Origin: Durusdinium trenchii
Lineage: Eukaryota; Sar; Dinophyceae; Suessiales; Symbiodiniaceae
Length of the DNA: 64,000 bases
Direction: 5' to 3'
NCBI GenBank assembly: GCA_963970005.1
Contig: CAXAMN010000001.1
Location: 2,210,829-2,274,828 of the forward strand
Made by a program: the position numbers and the translations under genes. This document shows positions 22,989-31,699 of this stretch, piece by piece (within the stretch, counting starts at the first letter, position 1; the number at the start of each line of letters is the position of its first letter). Under the pieces are notes generated by a model. It was given only the letters and a program-made list of their open reading frames with translations. It was not told the origin of the DNA and made no database searches.

Positions 22989-23168
22989 TTCATGTTCAAC
23001 AGGGACCCTGTCGCAATGATACCACCAGAACGGGGTCCCAAGAACACCAATGCTTTCTGGCGGCCACAATGCTTTGTTCTTGCAGTGGTACCAATGCTTT
23101 CTGGCAGCCCAATGCTTCCTGTCATAGTCACCCCGGTCATCGCAGCCGGGTCGCATGATGACCTGTAG
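22989..23168 (+). CDS. exon following a 56-bp intron
   Basis: After GGGCACTCGACAG the frame reads FMFNRDPVAMIPPERGPKNT, NAFWRPQCFVLAVVPMLSGS, PMLPVIVTPVIAAGSHDDL, then TAG. The phase 0 start matches the exon at 22819. The hydrophobic middle could be a membrane segment. A near-duplicate stretch (AATGCTTTCTGGC twice) suggests internal duplication. A 231-codon minus frame covers the region but is unbiased. Confidence 0.65.
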   Translation, partial: FMFNRDPVAMIPPERGPKNTNAFWRPQCFVLAVVPMLSGSPMLPVIVTPVIAAGSHDDL

Positions 23169-23511
23169 TGACAGCCAGTGAGTGACTTGTTCGATGATCC
23201 TAAGAAGTATCCGAGAAAGAGCCCTCTTAATATTAAAGTGATAGTGATAATATATAGTGGGATGCATAACCGGTTTTGTATAGAGTAACCTATCCATTGG
23301 CCTATCCACGGTGAAAATATGTGAAAATGAGAAGTGTCCAATGTAGTGTCCAATCATGACCGCTTGTGGGATTAGACTCATTAATTGTGACCTGGTCACA
23401 GAGCCTTTGCAATTGTTCAACCGCAGCAAGCCGCACAGTTTATGATGTCCCCTTCTGAGGATATGGTTGTCGCTCAAACCATCCAGTTCCACTTCCAAGT
23501 GTGTGTCCTAG

Positions 23512-23694
23512 GATGTCTTTGAACGAGGCGTCCGTAGCTCCGAGACTGGCGGACCTCCGAAAGATTGGAAGACGGGCGACCTATCCAACCGAGCTCGGTG
23601 GCTGCTTCCCATCCAGCTAGGCCTCAACATACGTCGTTCGTCTCAATCTTTTTATTGCACAGCTTCGGTGCGCAAGCCCCGCCTCTTCCTATAG
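23512..23694 (+). CDS. candidate exon
   Basis: TTCCACTTCCAAGTGTGTGTCCTAG precedes a 60-codon frame: DVFERGVRSSETGGPPKDWK, TGDLSNRARWLLPIQ, then a weaker tail to TAG. PPKDWKTGDL is faintly like the region before the finger motif of LINE reverse transcriptases, but I do not assign it. A competing frame just upstream (MMSPSEDMVVAQTIQFHF) overlaps its acceptor. Confidence 0.45.
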   Translation, partial: DVFERGVRSSETGGPPKDWKTGDLSNRARWLLPIQLGLNIRRSSQSFYCTASVRKPRLFL

Positions 23695-23739
23695 CTGGTT
23701 GAACCCAGCTGGGTCCGACGAGGTGACGTCCTGACGGAG

Positions 23740-23806
23740 GCTGCAAGTTGATTGGAGAACCATCCGCGTGAGCCATTGGCTAAGGAGCTTCACAGCCAAA
23801 CATCAG
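23740..23806 (+). CDS. internal exon, phase-matched to the next
   Basis: After TGACGGAG|G the frame reads LQVDWRTIRVSHWLRSFTAK HQ and ends at CAG|GTACGT, a consensus donor, in phase 0. The next exon starts in phase 0 after a 155-bp intron. Confidence 0.65.
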
Positions 23807-23961
23807 GTACGTGACAAGGCAGCTTTGACCAAGCAACTATATATATATATATATGTACACCAGTTATGAAAAGATCATACGAAAGATCAACCTCTCCGAA
23901 TATCACCCTTGAAATGGGAACACCCCCCCAAACTATCCGTTTTTTCCCTTCACCATGTTAG

Positions 23962-24171
23962 TCAAACGAACCATCCAAACAAACCATCGAAACCATCCGA
24001 CGGTCTCGGGGTGAGACGCAGCGTCCCATGGCGCGCCACGTCTCCGAGCCGCCGCTGGTGCCGTGGCGCTTGGGCTTCACGTCGGAGCAAGTGCAGCTCT
24101 TGTCCCTAGACGTGGGGAAAAGACGGACGGTCAACCAGCGGACCGGGCTGAGAGGGAGTGGAAGAAAGTAA
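23962..24171 (+). CDS. terminal exon, stop TAA
   Basis: A very strong acceptor (CCGTTTTTTCCCTTCACCATGTTAG) opens 69 codons: SNEPSKQTIETIRRSRGETQ, RPMARHVSEPPLVPWRLGFT, SEQVQLLSLDVGKRR, then a basic tail and TAA. The middle has near-saturated third-position GC. No family recognised; the Arg-rich ends suggest nucleic-acid or membrane-surface binding only as a guess. Confidence 0.75.
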   Translation, partial: SNEPSKQTIETIRRSRGETQRPMARHVSEPPLVPWRLGFTSEQVQLLSLDVGKRRTVNQRTGLRGSGRK

Positions 24172-24942
24172 AATGAGAAGCTTCAAACTTAAGGACACCC
24201 GCAGTAAGGACATCGAAGCCAATGCGATTTGAGGCAGTGAACATCGATATTTGGCCAACTCATAGTCATTTTTGTTTGCCTGTTTGGTTGGTGTATGTTT
24301 TGTGTGTCGGTGAAGAATGTGGGTCAATTTGTTCCTTGTCTAATGATCGGAACCGCCACAAGCCGGACTGAATGGCGAGCCAATTTCAAATTCACAGCCA
24401 ACCATTGGGATGTGTGCACATCACTGCGCTATACTGCGCTTCTAAATCCAAGGATATCCAAGGGACAGTTTCAAAGGTCCGAAATCTCAACCATTGGCCC
24501 GGTCATGCTGGTGTCAAATAAATGTTCGATCCTTTGTGTGGATTGTTAAACTGAGGACTCAAGAGCCAAACCTGCTTGAGCGAGCACAAGAGGCGAGACC
24601 TGCCACTGACAAGTGAAGTGTTGCTCTTCAGGACAAGAGCTGAAATGATCGAAATGACATGCTTATATAATGTATATTAATTAACGCATATCTGAAATGA
24701 CAGACGAAGGCTCTGAATGCACCAGATGAAGTGTCATTGTTGACGCCCGCGTGAACACGGCCACAGCCGGAGGTGTTTTTATTCTGCCGTCTTTTTGAGA
24801 CATGTGACATCCATGTGTTTCACCACGTGTTTCACCAGGTGTATCACGTGGAACAAAGGCATGGTACCGGCTAGCGAGACAGACTGTAGGATGGACCTAG
24901 TTTGACTGCTGTTAAGCTTGGACTACTCTCGGAGCCATTAGC

Positions 24943-25009
24943 ATGGAAGTGGAAAACCACCTGCTTGTGGTGAAAAATTACTTTCCAGGGGCCTGTTTTC
25001 CACTTCCAT
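24943..25009. repeat. 15-bp perfect inverted repeat
   Basis: ATGGAAGTGGAAAAC at 24943-24957 is the exact reverse complement of 24995-25009. The 37-nt loop contains a further CACC/GGTG pair. Confidence 0.9.
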
Positions 25010-25339
25010 TATTATTTCAAGAAGTGTATATGTAGGTCAAATAGTTCTTGTGGGGTGCTAGTCCTTCTCCGACAGCACTTGCCCTCAGCGCACCAGCTAC
25101 ACTGCCACAATCTGCCCATAGGATCTGAGGTTTCTGACTCCCAAAGATGTTCTTGAGGCTCTACAGATGTTCAACAGATTTCCGACTGTTCTCATATGTG
25201 AAGCTGCCACTAAAAAGGTGGTTCTTCATCCTCAAGCCATTCCAAATGACTGACTATGAGTCACTCATTCACTCATTCATGTACTGTACTCACTCAACCA
25301 AGTCACCTTGGGTACCATTTTGTTCTGTTTTTCCTCGAG

Positions 25340-25461
25340 GCCGTCGGTGTTCACCTGCTGCACGAGTCCACGGAGGGCCGCGAGGCGGCGGTTTCGGCTT
25401 CCGACTCGAGATGCCGATTGGAGGGATTTGGGGCTCGACTTTTCAAACGAAAAAACTTACC
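25340..25461 (+). CDS. internal exon
   Basis: Acceptor TTTGTTCTGTTTTTCCTCGAG; donor TTACC|GTATCC, ending in phase 2. The peptide is AVGVHLLHESTEGREAAVSA, SDSRCRLEGFGARLFKRKNL. Codons are strongly G/C-ending. It lies immediately upstream of three tandem arrays. Confidence 0.7.
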
Positions 25462-25561
25462 GTATCCCGGCAAGAGACCCCAAACAGTGTGTGTGTGAGG
25501 TCTATAAGCAGAAAGTCTTGAGATCTAGACGCATTGGGTCCAGAGAGGTGATGGTGGTGAT

Positions 25562-25850
25562 GAAGGAGTCGGAGAGTGAGTGAGTGTGAGAGTGAGAGTG
25601 TGAGTGTGAGTGAGAGTGAGAGTGAGTCGAGTGAGTGAGTGTGAGTGTGAGTGTGAGTGTGAGTGAGTGTGTGAGAGTGAGAGTGAGTGTGAGTGAGAGT
25701 GAGTGTGGACGAAAGCGAGTGTGAGGGAGGGTGAGTGAGTGCGAGTGTGAGAGTGAGTGTGAATGTGAGTGTGAGTGAAGAGTGAGTGTGAGTGTGAGCG
25801 TGTGTGAGTGAGTGAGGGTGAGTGTGAGGGAGGGAGAGAGTGAGCATCTG
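25562..25850. repeat. GAGTGT/GTGAGA-type microsatellite
   Basis: About 290 bp of imperfect GTGAGT/GAGTGA units. The complementary strand is open as Thr/His/Ser/Leu repeats for over 100 codons, which explains several long but meaningless frames. Confidence 0.95.
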
Positions 25851-25895
25851 AGAGCACAAAACCGGTTTAGAGAGCACACATATGAGAACAAACTA

Positions 25896-26098
25896 GCGTT
25901 TCAGAGGCCTACAGAAGTCTCAAGAGCACACATCTGAAAGCACAGATCAAGCGAAGCGAGATAGAGTTTCAGAGGTCTACAGAAGTCTAAAGAGCATACA
26001 TCTGAAAGCACAGATCAAGCGAAGCGAGGATAGAGTTTCAGAGGTCTACAGAAGTCTAAAGATCACACATCTGAGAGCACAGATCAAGTGAAGCGAGA
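25896..26098. repeat. three tandem copies of a 68-69-bp unit
   Basis: Copies begin at 25896, 25964 and 26033, each starting near GTTTCAGAGG and ending GATCAAGCGAAGCGAG. Differences between copies are few. Confidence 0.9.
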
Positions 26099-26101
26099 GT
26101 T

Positions 26102-26590
26102 CGAAGTGCTGTGCCTACCACGAAATCTGCATGACGAGGTTCACAAAGTGTTGTGCCTGCCGCGAAAGCTGCACTTCGAGGTTCACCAACTGCTGCGCCG
26201 ACCGCGAAATCTGCACTTCGAGGTTCACCAAGTTCTGCACGGCAAGGTTCACCAAGTGCTGTACCTGCCACGAAATCTGCACTTTGAGGTTCACCAAGTG
26301 CTGCGCCTGCCACGAAATCTGCACTTTGAGGTTTTCACCAAGCGCTGCGCCTGCCACGAAATCTGCACTTCGAGGTTCACCAAGTGCTGCGCCTGCCATG
26401 AAATCTGCATGCGCCTGCCACGAAATCTGCACATCGAGGGTCACAGAGTGCTGCGCCTGCCACGAAATCTGCAAACGAGGCACATGTCCAAAAGTCACGA
26501 TTCACTGCACCTATCACGAAATCAAAGCTCTTCGACGATCACCACCATGTCCAAAGTGCTGCGCCTGCCACGAAAACTGCAGTTCGAAGT
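26102..26590. repeat. 42-bp minisatellite (about 11-12 units)
   Basis: The unit core is CCTGCCACGAAATCTGCAC followed by an AGGTTCACCAAG-like half. Because 42 is a multiple of three, every frame is itself a repeat. One plus frame gives CCACHEICTSRFTK (26131-26592), another VLRLPRNLHFEVHQ, and a minus frame AALGEPRSADFVAG. Units degrade toward the 3' end. A single TAA at 26590-26592 separates the Cys/His frame from the exon at 26593, which is in the same frame. Confidence 0.9.
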
Positions 26591-26592
26591 AA

Positions 26593-26834
26593 AACAGCTC
26601 CGATCCCTTGCACCTGTCACGAAAAGTGATCACCATGTGCGAAAATGCGCACGGCACCACAACGAGAGCGCAGTCGTTAGAAGCACCCGCCGCGCCCACG
26701 CAGATTTGGCGAGCCTGCGCAGTCGAAATGCACATTGACGATGTCGAGAGGCATGGATGTACTGTAAATAGCAGCGAATTAGCCGGACACAGCCGAGCGG
26801 AACAGCGATCTAAGCACTCCTGCTTTTCCACTAC
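26593..26834 (+). CDS. exon contiguous with the minisatellite frame
   Basis: The frame reads MCENAHGTTTRAQSLEAPAA, PTQIWRACAVEMHIDDVERH, GCTVNSSELAGHSRAEQRSK and ends at ACC|GTAAGA, a strong donor. Codons are G/C-biased. The same frame upstream is the CCACHEIC repeat, broken by one stop. In a shifted frame the next bases read YRKNPSVCPHCLGKI, a CxxC-like stretch, which could be the true continuation if there is a frameshift. Confidence 0.55.
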
Positions 26835-27268
26835 CGTAAGAACCCCTCAGTGTGCCCACACTGTTTGGGGAAGATCAGAGAGGTTTTGGGATTTTTGGAT
26901 TCCAATCAGTTTTGCATGTTGATTTGCAGGTTTTTTTTTTGGCTGTGTGGGGACATCATCGGTCATGAAATCATCGGGTCATGAACGGACCGCATGGTCT
27001 TCAATGGTCGACCTCTGTTTATGGTACTTGTAGACCCCCAAAGACTTCCTTATTATGTCTTTTCTTTTGGGGCAGGGCGGGGCGGGGGCGTGCTTAGTTC
27101 TTTGGGTGTGGGCTGCAAATGAACATGGAAATGGCTGGACATGAGCCTTGGGAAGAAAAATGAAGAACGTGATGGTAGGATTTGCATCGGGCAATGGGAT
27201 GGAAGTAATTTCATACTCTTCTTGGTCTGTCTTTATTCCTCCGTCTCCCTACTGTATCTCCTCCGCAG

Positions 27269-27385
27269 GTGTTGACCATCCGCGGCACAATGTGGCAGAA
27301 ACGGCAGGCTGTCCGAGCCATGTTAGAGCTCCTTGACTTCAAACATGCCATGGGCGTGCGGGGCACCATACCAGACTATTTTGCC
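27269..27385 (+). CDS. internal exon
   Basis: Textbook acceptor (CTCCCTACTGTATCTCCTCCGCAG|G). The peptide is VLTIRGTMWQKRQAVRAMLE, LLDFKHAMGVRGTIPDYFAS. The helical, basic N-terminal half reads like a real domain. The frame runs on to TGA at 27433-27435; the true 3' end is uncertain. Function unknown. Confidence 0.75.
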
Positions 27386-27607
27386 TCGCTTAGTGTACTA
27401 CCTCTTATAACATATTCAGCAGCCATGCTGCCATGATCAAACCATAGCATCTTGCATTCACAGACCCAGTAGATTCGGTAGATGATTCAATACACGCAGA
27501 TACGCTTTGCGAATGGTGTTTGGAATACTGCATTCCCAATTAATTTGGAATGCTCCCTTGCTGCTCCTTGCTGCCGCAGGTAGCAGGTATTAGCAGGTAT
27601 AGCAAGT

Positions 27608-27854
27608 AGCAGTACCAGCACATTGGAGCATCGGCACTGTTCCAGACAATCCAAATTGGCTGTCCTGCTGGCCATCCAAACCAGAGTGCAATTGTTTGCT
27701 GAGGCGGCTGTTCGCCAATGAGGGCACATTGCCATTGTGTCTCGGCCAAGGGAAAAACTCTGTGGCCTCAACAACTCTAGTGGCCTACATCATCCAAAAT
27801 GGATCAAAATGGCCTTGGATCAATCTAGATCATCCATCATCCATACTTGGCTGA
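27608..27854 (+). CDS. possible exon or decayed coding segment
   Basis: An 81-codon open frame without an early ATG: HWSIGTVPDNPNWLSCWPSK, PECNCLLRRLFANEGTLPLC, then NGSKWPWINLDHPSSILG and TGA. Trp/Cys-rich. The 5' edge lies in AGCAGGTAT repeats with many possible acceptors. A minus frame is open too. Confidence 0.4.
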
Positions 27855-27980
27855 TGGTTTCCTTCTCTTCAAAGATGATCAACATGGCTGTTATCGCCAT
27901 ACACTGGCAAATGAATGCAGGTTTGGGGATCCTTAAATTGATTATTCTGTTCGCCTGTTTTGTGCCAAAAAGTCGTATTT

Positions 27981-28208
27981 TTTTGCGAAGTCGATTCTGA
28001 GGCTCTTGCCCAGCGTGGCCTTCCCTGCCTTGCAAGCACCAGAGCTTTGGGAGGGGCTGCTACTTGGCAGATGACCATGAAGGTGTTGACTTTCAAGGCT
28101 GATGAGGTGAATCTGCCGATGAGTCGAGGCTCAACTCCAGATGAGTCAAGGCAAGGCCGACGTGGAGTGGCATTGGTTTCCCAACTCATGTGTTTGAAAC
28201 CGATGTAG
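27981..28208 (+). CDS. candidate exon
   Basis: The frame EVDSEALAQRGLPCLASTRA, LGGAATWQMTMKVLTFKADE, VNLPMSRGSTPDESRQGRRG ends at TAG. Composition is native-like with moderate codon bias. No splice sites are obvious. Confidence 0.5.
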   Translation, partial: FCEVDSEALAQRGLPCLASTRALGGAATWQMTMKVLTFKADEVNLPMSRGSTPDESRQGRRGVALVSQLMCLKPM

Positions 28209-28316
28209 AAAAAACGAGTACACATCACTTCTCAGGGACTAAGAACATAGATGAACCATCAATTGACCTAAGAAGTGGCACGTTAACACACTTGCAGCAT
28301 CTTGCAATTGTTTTCA

Positions 28317-28571
28317 TCAGGACTTTGAAAACACACCACGGAAAAGCCTGTCACACTGAGGTGTGACCAGGCCTATGTTGCTCGCATAGAAATTATCGTA
28401 GGTACGTATAAGGCTCCAAGAGCTGCACAATTTTGTGAGAGGAACTTTTCGCATCTTTTCGCCTGTAAAATGATATTGGGCAGTTACACTGGACACCAGT
28501 CTGTACGTTTTGGGCTCACACATGACATGGAAAGGGACAAAAACTCTTTCTGTAGAGAAAGGGCTTTCCAT
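28317..28571 (-). CDS. 84-codon minus frame, weak
   Basis: Open from ATG to stop: MESPFSTERVFVPFHVMCEP, KTYRLVSSVTAQYHFTGEKM. Native-like composition but no third-position bias and no splice context. Confidence 0.25.
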   Translation of the reverse strand: MESPFSTERVFVPFHVMCEPKTYRLVSSVTAQYHFTGEKMRKVPLTKLCSSWSLIRTYDNFYASNIGLVTPQCDRLFRGVFSKS

Positions 28572-28669
28572 GACACAACCATTTCTTCAGTTTCAACAAA
28601 CACGTTTTCCAAAAAAAAGAGGGGGCACCACATTTGTTATTGTTTTGTTTGTTGCTTTCTGGTGCCAAG

Positions 28670-28846
28670 CCGGTTCCATCGACACCAAATCTTCGACACC
28701 TTGCACCTCGCTCGCACCGAGGCAGCTCTTGGGTGCTCGCCTTCGGTTGCCGGACCCAGCGGAGCTCGGTCGTCGCTTTTGGGCCGTGGCGGAAGGCGGG
28801 AAACCGAACGTCGGAAGCCGAGCGTTTTTGGTGCGTTTAAAGGTCC
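28670..28846 (+). CDS. candidate exon
   Basis: After TTTGTTGCTTTCTGGTGCCAAG the frame reads SIDTKSSTPCTSLAPRQLLG, ARLRLPDPAELGRRFWAVAE, GGKPNVGSRAFLVRLK and ends near AAAG|GTCCCC. Third positions are G/C-rich. A second plus frame (FDTLHLARTEAALGCSPSV) is almost as good in the first half. Confidence 0.6.
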
Positions 28847-29171
28847 CCGCTAGTGTCCATGAGTGTCCCACATTTTTGGGCCTAGGCTCACGCTCCGAAT
28901 GTATGATAGATGGCTACAGGTTTTGCACCCTTTTGCTCCTCACACGGTGATGACAGGTTTTGCATCGCAGGCGCTTTTGTTTTGGGCCACAGACTGGCCA
29001 GACCGGTGACCGGATGCATTCACATCTTTCCATGCTGATGCACTTTCCTTGGGCCATCCATCCTTGGCCATCGGACGTGATTCTTGGGAGGTGTGGAAAA
29101 CTGGGTGTTTGATCTCGGGCACTTGCTTTTTTTGCAGGTCAGAAATGCTAAGAAATGCAGGTAGTGATGTT

Positions 29172-29330
29172 GCGGGTTTCTTGAGGCCCAAACTACTGAT
29201 TCGCTTGGTCTACCACGCTACGTGCATGGATCCTATATGGATCCCATTCCCCCAATGCGAGGCAATCGCGAGCAGATGCTTTCCACGGCCACGCGAATTA
29301 ACACCAGCTTGCAGGAGATCGATTTGGGCT
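29172..29330 (+). CDS. candidate exon
   Basis: The frame LEAQTTDSLGLPRYVHGSYM, DPIPPMRGNREQMLSTATRI, NTSLQEIDLG is open to TGA. Third-position GC is higher than in the overlapping 174-codon ATG frame. A GA-type donor inside LQE would give the right phase for the exon at 29403. Confidence 0.5.
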
Positions 29331-29402
29331 GAACAAGCCAGAGAAATGGATGTGATTGTGACGTGGCGCCAAACTAACGCCGAACGCCTGGTTTCATCGC
29401 AG

Positions 29403-29559
29403 GTTGACTTGTCATGTGTCATGTGTTCCATCTACCATGTTGGATCCGGCGTACCAGCCTGTAGCTGTGTTGGGCATCTCGCGGGAAAGTTGCAGAGAAG
29501 GAAAGAACTCCATGTTCCCCCACCATCTCACTCCAAGGCAAAACCAGTTCTACAGCTGA
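29403..29559 (+). CDS. terminal exon, stop TGA
   Basis: Acceptor CGCCTGGTTTCATCGCAG|G. One base plus 51 codons: LTCHVSCVPSTMLDPAYQPV, AVLGISRESCREGKNSMFPH, HLTPRQNQFYS, TGA. Codons are strongly G/C-ending late in the exon. It closes a gene whose earlier exons probably include 28670 and 29172. Confidence 0.7.
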
Positions 29560-29589
29560 ACACTCCACACTGACCGAGAGGATCTGAAC

Positions 29590-29770
29590 AGGATCTGAGT
29601 CAGAGGATCGTCGTCCAACACTCAGGCTCACCCGACCGTCGATCCGGACGGCCCGCCAGGATCTGGCGGACCATGGCCGTCTCGGGGAGACCGACTTCAC
29701 CGAGGAGAAACGGAGATGGACAGGGACGAGTCGGGCGAGGCCGGCGAGGCCAGCCGAGAGATTTCAAGCC
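29590..29770 (+). CDS. GC-rich exon, strand uncertain
   Basis: Plus frame: ESEDRRPTLRLTRPSIRTAR, QDLADHGRLGETDFTEEKRR. Minus frame: PFLLGEVGLPETAMVRQILA, GRPDRRS, with a strong TCGG|GTGAGC donor. Both have high third-position GC. The location, 30 bp after a stop codon, would suit either a new plus gene or the end of a convergent minus gene. Confidence 0.45.
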
Positions 29771-30385
29771 CCGCGAGTAGATGTGTACCGTGTACCTAAT
29801 TCCTTTTGAGATATCCAAACAGGGTTCAAAAGCAAAATTCAACTTGTTCTGATTGAAGTAGATAACCTCAGGTTTTGAAACAGTCCAAACAGGGTTTTCT
29901 CACCTGGCAGTACCTCATGGGATTATCCTTAAACCGGGTTGAAGTTGTTTCTTCCAGAACTTTTTGGGAGGGAGTGAGGTTTGTCCTGGTCCTGAAAAAC
30001 ACGACCACACTCTTTGGAATGTTCAAAGTTCAATCGAAAAAACAACCTTCAATAACTCCCAGACACTGGGACTGCCATATATATGCCAACATTGACCCCC
30101 AAAACCACCCCTGGCCTGATCGGCAGTCCTATGGCAGGCCCATAGGTCGTGTGTGGGAATAAATTATCGTTTATCCAAGTCCCAAGACTCGGCGATTCCC
30201 CGGAATGTGAGCAGTCTTGACAACGCTCCAGAACGAACACATGGCCAAAGACGAATCTCCAGTCCTCGCTTTGAAGTTTGATGAAAGGATGGTCAGGGGA
30301 CGGCACCTTGGTACCTTGGAAGCGATTGATCTGAAGTGTTTGGTGCTTCCTTTGTTCTGTAGCTTTTGATTGTCTCCGCAATTTT

Positions 30386-30640
30386 CTATGCACCACTGAC
30401 CACCAGTGAACCAAAGAGTCCTCGTGTTCCGCACCGGAGGAATTTCAAAGGAACTCGAGAGAAAAGAATGTCCTTCGCCGACGGTTCGGACATGGAATTT
30501 CTGGACCAAGCTAGGTTGGAGCTCTGAAGTTCCTCTTTCACACTTTGTGACAGGAACTTGGGAATAACATCTCCATGGGCAGAATGGTTTTTTCGCATGC
30601 TGGATGGTTGGGATCCCCGTAAGCAACAGTGCTGCGTTGA
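30386..30640 (-). CDS. possible minus-strand exon
   Basis: The minus frame GDVIPKFLSQSVKEELQSSN, LAWSRNSMSEPSAKDILFSR, VPLKFLRCGTRGLFGSLVVS reads like a protein, but another minus frame also spans the region and codon bias is modest. Confidence 0.35.
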   Translation of the reverse strand, partial: STQHCCLRGSQPSSMRKNHSAHGDVIPKFLSQSVKEELQSSNLAWSRNSMSEPSAKDILFSRVPLKFLRCGTRGLFGSLVVSGA

Positions 30641-30737
30641 TGCGTGCGTTGATGAGTAACAATTAATTGCCGCTGATTCCGTGGGAATCGCATGAGATCT
30701 CGTGGGAACTTGTTTGTTGGTGTAATCACCTGGGCAG

Positions 30738-30848
30738 GACATGTCAGCGGCGCCTCCGCAAGTACTTCAGATGCCCCAGCAGCTGTTGCACCCACAAAAG
30801 CTTCAGGACCGAGTCGATGATGCTGCCATATGCTGCCCTGTCCGTAAG
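30738..30848 (+). CDS. 37-codon exon, Gln-rich, of a phase-matched series
   Basis: After ATCACCTGGGCAG|G the frame reads DMSAAPPQVLQMPQQLLHPQ, KLQDRVDDAAICCPVRK and ends at AAG|GTCTAA. Phase 0 at both ends. The minus strand also reads well (GPEAFVGATAAGASEVLAEA) between AG and CAG|GTGATT; third-position GC and phase agreement with the next exon favour plus. Confidence 0.65.
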
Positions 30849-30947
30849 GTCTAAGATGAGGCATCGCATCCTCAAAATCGCCGTGGCCGAGCTAATTCTG
30901 ACTCGTCCTGTGGGGGGCCACATTGTTTTTTTTTTGGATGATCTTAG

Positions 30948-31072
30948 AACATCGAGGATCAGCCGCGGTTGATTTACATCCATTTCGTGTGGCCAGTGTG
31001 GGACGGTCAATTACTGTATCCCCTTCGTCAAAACAGCTTTGGAGGACGGAAACTCGACCCTGTGCGTGTGAG
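30948..31072 (+). CDS. next exon of the series
   Basis: The T-tract acceptor TTTTTTTTTGGATGATCTTAG opens NIEDQPRLIYIHFVWPVWDG, QLLYPLRQNSFGGRKLDPV in phase 0, matching 30848 across a 102-bp intron. It ends at GTGAG|GTCATA (phase 2), or alternatively at CCT|GTGCGT (31061, phase 0), which would fit the coiled-coil exon at 31267. Confidence 0.75.
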
Positions 31073-31266
31073 GTCATAAGCGTCGACGGCAGGATTCTAC
31101 GGGGGAAAGGGTTGTCAATTTGGAACCCTCAAGAAAGTGGTCTATGCAAGCAGCTTCAAGCAGCATTGCCAGATTAGCATGATGATTGCTATACCATCAA
31201 AGTATCTTTGCAGATGTTCTCGTGGTCCAAACTCATGTTTCGGGTTCTGCGCTTGTTTCATTTCAG

Positions 31267-31359
31267 GAGCAGACACAGCGCATGCTGCAAGAGCGCGTGC
31301 AGAAACAACTCGAAGAATTGCAGAGGACGGCCGTGGTGGCTTCGTGCTCGGGCAAATGA
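31267..31359 (+). CDS. coiled-coil exon, possible terminus
   Basis: A strong acceptor (TTCTGCGCTTGTTTCATTTCAG|G) precedes EQTQRMLQERVQKQLEELQR, TAVVASCSGK and TGA. The heptad-like spacing of Leu/Val marks a coiled coil. If a donor lies before the TGA, the gene continues at 31456. Confidence 0.75.
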   Translation, partial: EQTQRMLQERVQKQLEELQRTAVVASCSGK

Positions 31360-31455
31360 TCTGGACGTGTTGTCCGCAACCACAAAATCAATGATCACAG
31401 GGGCCGAACAGTTTGGGGGAACACAGAAGCCATCCATTTCCGCCTGCATTCTCAG

Positions 31456-31694
31456 GGCGTCCACGCGTCGTTTTGAGACGTCGCCCCGGTCGACCCTTCG
31501 AACGCGTCGGTCGACCAGGCGCGACGGAGCACCTGCGGCAGCTGGACCTGCAGGACCTGGTCTTCTCAAGCGCCCGGAGGCCGAATGATGGGACCAGTCC
31601 GAATGGAGATCCCACGTTCCAAAGCAGCTGGAGAGTTGAGGGCCATGTGTTTTTTTGTTCACGTGCCTATTATGACGTGTGGCTTGAATGGTGA
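31456..31694 (+). CDS. candidate exon with a Leu-rich stretch
   Basis: After CTGCATTCTCAG|G the frame reads GRPRVVLRRRPGRPFERVGR, PGATEHLRQLDLQDLVFSSA, RRPNDG and stays open to TGA at 31692-31694. HLRQLDLQDL recalls a leucine-rich-repeat strand. A minus frame (RLVDRRVRRVDRGDVSKRR) is also GC-rich. The distal third is less biased and may be intron. Confidence 0.55.
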
Positions 31695-31699
31695 TTGTT

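Noticed and set aside
22803..23498. 231-codon minus-strand frame, the longest real-sequence frame in the window
   Set aside because: Codons are unbiased, no splice context, and the plus strand carries two better exons with matching phase over the same bases.
23512..23694. Reverse-transcriptase call for the PPKDWKTGDL segment
   Set aside because: Only a short resemblance; no catalytic Asp-Asp motif or further domain nearby.
25443..25891. Three long minus frames of Ser/Leu/Thr/His repeats
   Set aside because: They are translations of the GTGAGT microsatellite.
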